A stretch of DNA of 64,000 bases from Albugo candida (lineage: Eukaryota > Oomycota > Peronosporomycetes > Albuginales > Albuginaceae), in the NCBI GenBank assembly GCA_905220665.1, contig CAJNAR010000147.1, forward strand, positions 434,001 to 498,000. Reading direction: 5' to 3'. The first letter of the stretch is position 1; the number at the start of each line of letters is the position of its first letter. Below are positions 28,498 to 37,117 of the stretch, piece after piece. A program made the translations under genes and the position numbers. A model generated the notes under the pieces. That model worked only from the letters and a program-made list of their open reading frames with translations. It did not search any database and was not told the origin of the DNA.

Positions 28498-31400
28498 TCA
28501 TTTCGTTACAGTGTGCATCGAATCACACTCGGTCTCTTCCAACGCTTGTTTGGACTCATGCACAACTGTCGCTGCAATCTCTCGCACAAGTCTCTCCTTT
28601 CGAACCCACCTTCGACGGCGAACACAGCGTCCAACAAGTTGATTGAGCTTCTTTCGAAGTCGTTTACGATCCGAGTGCGATGTCACAGTTGTCGATCCTT
28701 GATTGCGTCGTCGTAATGAGAGTCGAGATTGTATTGGAGCAGGTTTTGTCTCCTGCAAAAAATCTTTAAATTTGGTCGCGTATTGCCACTGATCCGTTCG
28801 GCCGAATCGACTGTCGATCACAAAGTCTGATAAATCGAATGATGCTGATCCTTCGGTCATTTCTGCATTGGTGAATCTTGGAGGATCGACTACAAATAAA
28901 TGACCAGGCACTGAGGATCCCCAGCCATTAAAGATCTGGTATCGTTGGACTTCATACACAACCTGATCATGAACTGGGAGGGCTTTGATCTTTTGCTCAA
29001 ACGGCATTGAGGTCACTGACGCCTCGATGCGTTCTCGCGTCAGAGGACCACTCGACTGAAGTACGTCTACCAAACGCTGTCCTAATGAGTCAACCATTTG
29101 TACGACAGGAAGCAGGACGAGATCTCGCAGAGGATGAATAAATCGATCTTCCAGAACTTGGGTTGAAAATGCAAATCCCGTGTATGCACGTTCGCGATCA
29201 GCAGCAAAAGTTGTCGATGCCTGTGCCCTTCCAGCTCCTAGAGGGCTCGTGACACGACTTTTTTCGATTGCTGCAAAATCGGGTCTAGGAATATTCAAAT
29301 CGGCTTCAAAATGCTGGTATCGAATTGGTGGAGGCTTCCATTGCGAAGATACATGATCCAGATTGTACAAATGCACTTCTTGCAAGATGTGATAGTATTC
29401 AGGTCGAAATTCTCGTTTAAAGGCTTTATAGAGAAAATCTCGTCCCAAACACAGCACAATGGATAGATACACAACAAGATAGAATTCCTTGAGTGTGTAG
29501 ATATATGGAAATGCGACGTCCGCCAAGGCGGTTGGAAAGTATACGGAAATGATGTATCCAGAAATGTACCAAAACACAAACGAGAAGGCAAATGCAAAAA
29601 ATGTGACTAAATTCCAAGCGACGATATTCAGTGCCAATTTGACCCATCCAACTGTTATCATTGCACACCACGCCATGCCTCCACACACTTCAATCGACAA
29701 GCTTGTACCTCGAGAATCGACATGGCCGATAAGAAAGGCTGGCACCAACGCACACACTGCTCCTTCGTATAATGCTTCCAAAATCCATTCTGTAAACACA
29801 ATCAAATTGAATTGGTCTCCCTGTGCACCGACGTAATACAGACTTGGAAAGGATTCAGCGATAGAAGCTGGCGATTCCTGCTCGAGAACTGCGACCACAG
29901 CAATTGGAAGCGAAGACCACAGTAAATTGTACCCGTTCAGCCACATGTTGTTGAAATATAATGTGCCGGATCCTCCACTTAGCGTCGCGAGCACAAAACA
30001 TGTGCAATACAAAATGATATTTTTGTACACACAATAGAGACAAAGTTTGGCCATTCTACGATAATTCCAGTGACCGTGCACGAGCAGTAATCGTTTGAGA
30101 AATCGAAATTGTGCAATTGCAAAATCACTTGCATTTACCGCTTGCATTCCTTCATGTCCCGAGATCCCAACACCAATATGAGCTTCTTGGATCATTCCGA
30201 CATCATTGGCTCCATCTCCAATGGCCAAGGAGCGACAGCTTTGAACTTTCGATTTGTATAAGCGGACAACTTGAGCCTTTTGCTTGGGCGATACACGACA
30301 GCATATCACTGCACAACAGAATTGCGACACATCCAGAAACAATTCGCTTATCTCATTGTGTGCGAACACCATCGTCAGACTTTTGCCATCAATAACGATA
30401 GCCTGTTGTGTGGATGTATTCACCGTTGTATCTTTCGGTGCATTGTTCATCTTTCTGGCGAGTCGAGCGCTTGTGGCAGTCTCATGTAAAAAATCGTACA
30501 GAGACACGCTTGTTGGATAAGCTTCCGTGTTGATAATCAAGCGTTCCATGTCATTAGTCAGCAATTGGCACGCAAAGCCGATATTGATCGCTGTTTCTTC
30601 TTTGTCTCCTGTCAGCATCCAGATTTTGAGTCCAGCGTGCGCTAGATCCCCGATCGTTCTTGCTACATGGTCCTGTAGACGATCTTCGATTGCAGTAGCT
30701 CCAACCAGTTCAAGATCTTGCTCTAATGCATCCTCCAGCTCATCAATTTTATTAAATTCGCCTAGATTCTGCCTGCGCATCTCACTAAGGTCGGACAATG
30801 CAGCCTTATACTTCTCCGACCACGACAAAAATGTACTTTCGTCGAGTTTTTTTTCTGCGAGGACAAGCGTGCGTAGGCCTTCACTGGCATAGCGCTCAAG
30901 CTGTTTTGTTGTTTCGGGAACGATGTTTGCGTCAATTTTGGTGATATCGAGGCGAGGGAATATAGCCGCGTCAGCACCTTTAGTGAGCAAAAGGATTTCT
31001 CGTTCTGGAGTCCGAACAATGACTGACATTCGCTTCCGTGCGCTACTAAACTCAATCATCTCCAGTATCTCGAATGTCATATCTTCTTGGCCATTAGAAT
31101 TTGCGACTTGAATGGTGAGAGAGCCATTTCTTCTTGTCACAAACTCGTAACCAAAATACTTTGCTGCAGATACAAGAGCGAGTTCGTCTGGCGACGAGGC
31201 TGAGAACTTGGAAGCCGGCTCACAAAATATGGACACTGCATTGGAAGAGGATCCGGTCAAAATTTGCTCCGACAATGTTTTTGAGCGAGAATGTTGGCTG
31301 CTTCCCTTTCGGGGCACATTGTTGCGCTGTTTCCTGCTGGAGATTTTTCTTCCTCTGACTTCGCCTAGTTCGCTGTGTTGTGATGGCCGATGTTTTCTTG

Positions 31401-33504
31401 GCACCATGACGGCATTACTTTTGGCTGCAGGTCGAGCTTGTTCCAAAACCACAGAGTGACATACGGCCAAGTGAATTAAGAAGCGTTTGATTTTCACCGA
31501 TTGTTCTACATTGGCATCAGCGTCTCGATCAAGTGTGAATTCGCTTCTTGGATCCACAAAATGCACGTTATCAACATGTTTGTCATGTGGAAGTTGGTCT
31601 GCAAGAAGGTCGCTTTGGGATAGATCTCTACCTAGTCGACGTTGAGCTTCTCTCCCGATCTCTGTGGTGCCATGGCCATAGGAGACTCCATTGATTGACA
31701 TTTTACGAAAATCCATCACATTCGCTGTCAAAGTTCCGGTTTTGTCGCTAAAGATGTGAGTGACTTGGCCGAGATCGTCGTTTAAATCTGCATTACGAAC
31801 CAAAGCTGGAGTATCTGTGTGCTCATCATACATGGCGAGATCGCGATTTAGGAACAGGGTCTGATAGCTCTTGACAATCGCTATGGTGACATAAAGAGTG
31901 ATTGGCACGAAGGAAGCTATGAGAATCCAGTAGTATCCAATGTAGATGAGCCAACCGATAAAGTCATTACGAAAAGGAGCAATTCCGCTGAGATCTCCCA
32001 AATATAAATACGTCGCCCGATCGTAGTTGTTCGATACCCAAACAGAGCAATACACAGACCCAAGGATGCATAAAATCAGCAGGATGGAGATTAATATTCC
32101 CAGCCCACTATTGACTGTAGCAAGAATCTTACTTTTCTTCGCTGGCGCTTCTGACCCCGACTGCATGATCTTGGTATCGGCTCCAGTGTTTAGAACAACT
32201 CCATACACATACGGTGTGTTTCGGATGACAGAGCCGCGCAGAACGATATTTTTCAGGTCGAATGGGATTGTGTGTCCATTTCGAGGCTCATATCGACCGG
32301 AAAAGTTATTGACGTCATGATTCGGTAGCTCATAAATGACTCGGCCAGGTAAGTGACCGAGTGACCGTGGGTCATACAATTGCGAAAATGTGCAGCCCAA
32401 AGCCTGTCGAATCTTTAAGTTGGTTTCACCGTCCAAAGATTTTGTTTCTACAAAGCATATTCCGGCAGGTTGCTCTGGATTGGTCTCGGACACAGCAAGA
32501 AGTAAAATATCTGCTGGAACAAACTCATAATTATTGACTTTCAAGATGTCGCCCACGCGAACATCCTTCCAAATTATATTCGAGAAACAATTAGTCGCCA
32601 AGTTTGATGAGTCGGAGTCGCTGGTTCCAGTTTGGTTTTCTGTGATCGATGAAGACACACGAGATCTACTCTGTGGCTCAGCTAGCTGTACGTCAAAAAT
32701 TCTAGTGATTTTAGCATTCATCTTAGCATCTGCTCGATGACGAACATTGTCTTCGAGTGCAGCAAAGACGGCATCAATGGAGATCACAATGCCAAGAACT
32801 ATCCATTGGTATGGTAGACCAGAAGTAGACGATATTGCCGGGATAATCTGACCCACACCGACAAGCAAAAAATAAAAGTTTGCGGTCTGTGATAATCTTC
32901 CAAGGAAAAATCGAGGAATAAAATTTGTTTTTGTATATTTTGCTGTCGTGATTTTATTATCACAAAAATCAATGTTTTCATCTGGTCGATTCAAATACAT
33001 GATACGAGATTCCTGTTCGAATGAATCAATATCAGTGATTTCTGGCTCACTTGGTGAACTGAGTGGGTTAGCTGTGGACTCGGTGGCAGGTGTGCCCAAT
33101 AAAAGGGAACATAAAGATGTCCCGATATCAGAAAGCCTCGAAGCCGCTGTGCTGACCATCTGACTGACTGAGCTGTGACGAGAACGCTCTATTTCCGGGC
33201 CATTTTTTTCATTCTTACTGATTTTTAACTCGAATGTGGGAGGTGATGAATTTCCACTCTCCAACGATCTGAGCGTACCCTCGGAGTCACCAGATAAATC
33301 GCTTTGGAACGAAATCCCACGAGAGTAATTAGTCGATACATTCTGTGTTTGATGTTTAGCTTTTGTCTTATTAAAATTTGGGCTAGAGGGTGCTGCATCC
33401 TCTATGCTCTGCTGCTCACGAATGGTTGGAGATTGCGGCGCTGGAGGTAGCACAACAACATTCAAATCTTCTTCCTCCGACATTTTTTCGTCTGTTGAAT
33501 ACAT
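28498..33504 (-). CDS. P4-type ATPase (phospholipid flippase), 1668 aa
   Basis: Single long frame; the first ATG is at 33504 (upstream codons in frame lack ATG). The order of motifs is that of P4-ATPases: an N-terminal membrane pair, VPADILLLAVSE and FVETKSLDGETNLKIRQALG in the actuator domain, then FSDKTGTLTANVMDF with the phosphorylated Asp (about residue 585). The nucleotide-binding part has SPDELALVSAAKYFGYEF, and KIWMLTGDKEETAINIG and LAIGDGANDVGMIQEAHIG complete the P domain. The membrane domain and the PhoLip-ATPase C region follow. Such enzymes move aminophospholipids to the cytosolic leaflet at Golgi, endosome or plasma membrane with a CDC50 partner. The N-terminal 170 residues and the C-terminal 250 are long, polar and variable. 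Intronless. Confidence 0.93.
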   Translation of the reverse strand: MYSTDEKMSEEEDLNVVVLPPAPQSPTIREQQSIEDAAPSSPNFNKTKAKHQTQNVSTNYSRGISFQSDLSGDSEGTLRSLESGNSSPPTFELKISKNEKNGPEIERSRHSSVSQMVSTAASRLSDIGTSLCSLLLGTPATESTANPLSSPSEPEITDIDSFEQESRIMYLNRPDENIDFCDNKITTAKYTKTNFIPRFFLGRLSQTANFYFLLVGVGQIIPAISSTSGLPYQWIVLGIVISIDAVFAALEDNVRHRADAKMNAKITRIFDVQLAEPQSRSRVSSSITENQTGTSDSDSSNLATNCFSNIIWKDVRVGDILKVNNYEFVPADILLLAVSETNPEQPAGICFVETKSLDGETNLKIRQALGCTFSQLYDPRSLGHLPGRVIYELPNHDVNNFSGRYEPRNGHTIPFDLKNIVLRGSVIRNTPYVYGVVLNTGADTKIMQSGSEAPAKKSKILATVNSGLGILISILLILCILGSVYCSVWVSNNYDRATYLYLGDLSGIAPFRNDFIGWLIYIGYYWILIASFVPITLYVTIAIVKSYQTLFLNRDLAMYDEHTDTPALVRNADLNDDLGQVTHIFSDKTGTLTANVMDFRKMSINGVSYGHGTTEIGREAQRRLGRDLSQSDLLADQLPHDKHVDNVHFVDPRSEFTLDRDADANVEQSVKIKRFLIHLAVCHSVVLEQARPAAKSNAVMVPRKHRPSQHSELGEVRGRKISSRKQRNNVPRKGSSQHSRSKTLSEQILTGSSSNAVSIFCEPASKFSASSPDELALVSAAKYFGYEFVTRRNGSLTIQVANSNGQEDMTFEILEMIEFSSARKRMSVIVRTPEREILLLTKGADAAIFPRLDITKIDANIVPETTKQLERYASEGLRTLVLAEKKLDESTFLSWSEKYKAALSDLSEMRRQNLGEFNKIDELEDALEQDLELVGATAIEDRLQDHVARTIGDLAHAGLKIWMLTGDKEETAINIGFACQLLTNDMERLIINTEAYPTSVSLYDFLHETATSARLARKMNNAPKDTTVNTSTQQAIVIDGKSLTMVFAHNEISELFLDVSQFCCAVICCRVSPKQKAQVVRLYKSKVQSCRSLAIGDGANDVGMIQEAHIGVGISGHEGMQAVNASDFAIAQFRFLKRLLLVHGHWNYRRMAKLCLYCVYKNIILYCTCFVLATLSGGSGTLYFNNMWLNGYNLLWSSLPIAVVAVLEQESPASIAESFPSLYYVGAQGDQFNLIVFTEWILEALYEGAVCALVPAFLIGHVDSRGTSLSIEVCGGMAWCAMITVGWVKLALNIVAWNLVTFFAFAFSFVFWYISGYIISVYFPTALADVAFPYIYTLKEFYLVVYLSIVLCLGRDFLYKAFKREFRPEYYHILQEVHLYNLDHVSSQWKPPPIRYQHFEADLNIPRPDFAAIEKSRVTSPLGAGRAQASTTFAADRERAYTGFAFSTQVLEDRFIHPLRDLVLLPVVQMVDSLGQRLVDVLQSSGPLTRERIEASVTSMPFEQKIKALPVHDQVVYEVQRYQIFNGWGSSVPGHLFVVDPPRFTNAEMTEGSASFDLSDFVIDSRFGRTDQWQYATKFKDFLQETKPAPIQSRLSLRRRNQGSTTVTSHSDRKRLRKKLNQLVGRCVRRRRWVRKERLVREIAATVVHESKQALEETECDSMHTVTK

Positions 33505-34102
33505 CGTGCATATGCTGGTCTCACTTGCCCTCAGAGTATTGCCAGATTTGCACGATAGAGATCTGAGGCTCAAAGAGTCACTGTCTCAACTGGTGCCGTA
33601 GTCCGCACGCTGGGTATATTTATAACGCGGCCATCCACCCAATTTCTGTGCGTATCTTGACGAGTGACGACTTTTGGTGTATCTTTGCTTCAGGATCCAG
33701 CGGGTAGCTCTTTATCACCAAACTCTGATTTCTTATTCAGCTTACACTTGTTATTACAAGACAGATTTCCAGACAGATTGTAAAAGAACACAGGCATCGA
33801 ATGCCGCACGAGTATCTGGCTTGATCGATCCGTGTCACAAGGATAGGTGGGAAGATATGACACAGCATTGTTCTCATAGCCAGAAAAAAGAAGAAACTCA
33901 TTTTGTTTAACATATTCCTTTGCCTTGGAAGTTGTGCTTTTCATTCTATCGCGTCCAATCGACTCTTGAGATGGACGTTTATGATCAGATGTGCATATAA
34001 TTGCAGCCACTGATGGCATACGACAGTCGTAGGATTCGGATCCCAGAGCGTCAATCCCATTGCAGGACAATCGATTTTTCATAGAACGAATTTGATCTCT
34101 CA
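33505..34102 (-). CDS. Hypothetical small protein in the 33.7-34.1 kb gap (uncertain)
   Basis: A minus-strand frame ends with a stop at 33690 and has its first ATG at 34103, giving about 137 codons (MRDQIRSMKNRLSCNGIDAL at the start). It is Ser/Asn/Lys-rich with no domain. An upstream ATG at about 34235 could be joined through a GTTCGT...ATTAG intron, but this is speculation. The part from 33505 to 33689 is the upstream region of the P4-ATPase, with GTATATTTATAAC near 33612-33624 as a TATA-like sequence. Confidence 0.25.
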
Positions 34103-34160
34103 TACGAGCTTTTTCTAATTGATAAATGGGAGGCAGTAGTAAGGTCTTGAGACAACACAC

Positions 34161-34750
34161 TAATTGATCAAAAACGTATTATTTTCAGTTTGTAGGTAGG
34201 ATGTTTGACGAACTGAAGAGAGTCATTTTAGTCAGAAAAAAGTTTTCAAAGTACTATTTACACAGTACGAAGTTGTGCGAATTTCGAACAGCCGAAACAT
34301 TTCTGAAATTGCTACCATCACTCGACACTGATTAATAATACACGAGCGATACGGATTTGAGATTTCAGCCGATGGCGAATGGTCAGATAGGATTATAACG
34401 TCGCTTAATCATTATGACATTTAGGCCACCTCCTTATAAATAGCGTAAAGCCTTCTCTTCCGCAGATATACTGAAAATATATCGGCATCCATCGCGCTGT
34501 CTGCGATAGCGTCGGCATACTTTCCCTGACATTTGATATCAATTTTTTCACAGGATGATGATGCTGCACCCACACTTTATCATGAGCTATGATGTGGCCA
34601 TTACATACTGTCGTAGCGGTGAAACACATTTATTGATATGAATAATTCTCGATCTACCAAGTTGAAAACCTGAATGCTCCAAGTAATCAGCAGAAGAATA
34701 CTCGGACCAGAATCGCTTACACGCATACATACAATGATGCGGAGTATACA
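34161..34750. other. Intergenic, about 590 bases
   Basis: No coding frame with recognisable features. It lies beyond the MATE stop codon and before the uncertain small frame. I see no RNA gene or repeat. Confidence 0.4.
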
Positions 34751-36512
34751 CTATTCAGTCCTTTTCTGAGCATCGAATGCTAATTGTTCCCAGTTTGCAT
34801 GACACAACCAATATATACAATAGACGCCTCCGGACATCATCCCACAACACATACCCAGCCACAAACCAGCCAGTCCCAATTTCAATTGCTCGGCCATAAA
34901 CATTCCGAAAGGCAGGGTGATCACAATGAAGGCAGCAAAATTGAGTCTAGCACCAACATTTTGTAGCCCGGCTCCTTGAAATATTCCTTGAATCGCAGCT
35001 GTTAGTCCTGCAAATATCTGAAAGGGACAAGTCAACAGCATCAAAAGTGCCGTCAAGCTCACCACATCTTGATCCTTTGTAAACATGGCCGGATATGCGA
35101 ATCGTACTCCAAACATCAAGGTAGAAGTGATCAATGCGAACATGATTGCGACACTGGCAGTGATGCGAGCAATTAGGCTTGATTTTTTCGGTTTATTTGC
35201 TCCTAACGCATTTCCAATCCGAACGGATCCAGCCATTGCAACACTCCCATAAAATATCCAGCTGAAGCGTCTAAAACTCGCGTATATCGCGCCCGCGCTC
35301 ATTGCCATTGCTGTGTCAGGTAGTCTTCCCGTGAATAAAGAAATCAAAGCGAATCCCCAGACTTCGAACAGGAACATAAGCAGTCCCGAAAAGCCCAAGC
35401 GAATAAATTCGGGTAAGATTCGAAAGCATTCATCGAACCGCCATCCTTTCCATTCATCTTTGAAAACGTTGCTTCTGACTACGTATATCAATAAGGTTAG
35501 AGTTGTACAAACAGCCATTGCACAGGACGCGATGGAACAGCTGATATAGCCCAGAGACGTATGCCACACCAAGATATAAATGACCACATGATGGGCGATA
35601 TTTCCAAAGACCCCAGCATAAAGGATCGGCTTGACAATACTTTGACCTTGTAATACTTTGCGTAATAAAACATTAAACACTTGTAGCGGTATGCTGGGTA
35701 ATGCATACAGCACTAGCTCCTGAGCTAGGTAGGCTATAGATGGCATCTGACCTAACGCAATCAAAATCACAGCGGAAAAGCGCGATAGAATGCAAATAGG
35801 AATGAAGAATCCCACAAAGACAATCAGTCCGGTCTGGAAGAAAATACTCAGCTCGTATAATTTCCCTGCACCAAATGCTTGGGAGCATAGTGTCTCCATT
35901 GCTGCAGCGATTCCCATTGTTATCGTGTACGAAGTTAACACAGTGAATGTGCATGATAGACTCATAGCTGCTAGGAATTTGCTACTATATACAACACTCA
36001 ATCGTCCAATTGCCACATTGGCGACGAAATCCGGGATAAAGTCGAGAATGTAAGACAGCAACTATAATGCGGAGATATATTAGTACTTACCCGAATCATT
36101 TTATAAGAAAAAATCTTACCAATCGCACTGCCAGCCACAGCAATTGTGTTGCTTCTTCTTTTACTGACAACGCGGATATTCCGATTGCAGCTGACTCGCC
36201 AGTTGGCTCCAGCAAATACGTCAATTCCGTAGATCTCTTGCCAACATCATTTCGTAAATGATCCAATTGCGCTGATAAGTCGATAACGCGGTGATGACGA
36301 TACATATTTCGTTTCTTCTTTCCATGCATTTGAAGCAGCCCAATTTGATCGTTCCGTGCCTTCTTGTGATACACTGGCCGCTTCTCGAATTGACTCAAAT
36401 CACTGATATGTACTCGAGCAGCATCATTGGCTTTTGGTTCACGTGAGACCAAAATGCTATCTGTGTTGAATGTCGCCTTACGTTTCGTGTTAGAGTGTTC
36501 CCGAGGCAGCAT
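34751..36512 (-). CDS. MATE family multidrug/toxin extrusion transporter, two exons, 567 aa
   Basis: complement(join(34751..36061, 36120..36512)), 1704 bases in frame. Exon 1 encodes a 115-residue polar, basic cytosolic leader ending in EEATQLLWLAVRL, which runs into the first membrane segment in exon 2 (LSYILDFIPDFVANVAIGRL). MATE hallmarks: SYTITMGIAAAMETLCSQAFGAG (first 20 residues typical of the conserved TM2 region), PSIPLQVFNVLLRKVLQGQS, FLFEVWGFALISLF, and SVRIGNALGANKPKK in the second half. Twelve membrane segments are expected. MATE proteins export organic cations or metabolites in exchange for H+ or Na+. The intron is 58 bases (GTAAGA...TATAG). The long N-terminal extension is unusual compared with the core family. 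Confidence 0.9.
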
Positions 36513-37117
36513 GTTGCTCGAATCCTATTAAATAAATTTTGAAGCGACGCCAAAATCAAATCGATCATTTAGATATTTCGACATCTTTCGGTTCAGACAC
36601 ACTGATGGATGACGTACAACAATCTGTCAAAATCCGCACATGTCAAGTCGATCGAAATTTTTAGCATATGATAGCTAACGGTGAAATAGACAACTCGAAG
36701 AGGCTCATAAGCGGCTGAATGGAACGTCATATTATAGTATCGCTTCGCATTTTACATTCCTACCAAAAGTGTGGCTATACATGAAGAATGCACTTTAAGT
36801 GAAGCATTGAGAATTAGACGTACAAAATGATAAAAAACAAGTCAACATCATGTCAGAGTGATGTACAAAGATCGTAGCCGTGATCGTCATATTGTGCTAA
36901 TTGGCTCAATTTTTACCAACAGAAAGTGATTTTGTACTCTTGTACACATACAAAAAGCAAATGCTACTGGATATCACGTCGTTTTTTCGTAGTTCAGATA
37001 ACCCTATGCTTTGGAGCATCATAACGAATCGACATTACCGAAGTAAATTCCACCTGATTGGCTTAAAGTATGCAAGACTCGGAAGACTGCTGATCCCGAT
37101 ACTTTATTCCATATCGA
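36513..37117. other. Divergent intergenic region, about 600 bases
   Basis: The stretch separates the starts of the MATE gene (-) and the acyl-CoA synthetase relative (+). It presumably contains both promoters, but no TATA box, initiator or repeat stands out. A short plus-strand frame (36961-37263) overlaps the next gene in another phase and is not supported. Confidence 0.4.

Noticed and set aside
28498..33504. Several antisense frames of 60-120 codons within the P4-ATPase
   Set aside because: They mirror the codon structure of the long coding frame and carry no domain of their own.
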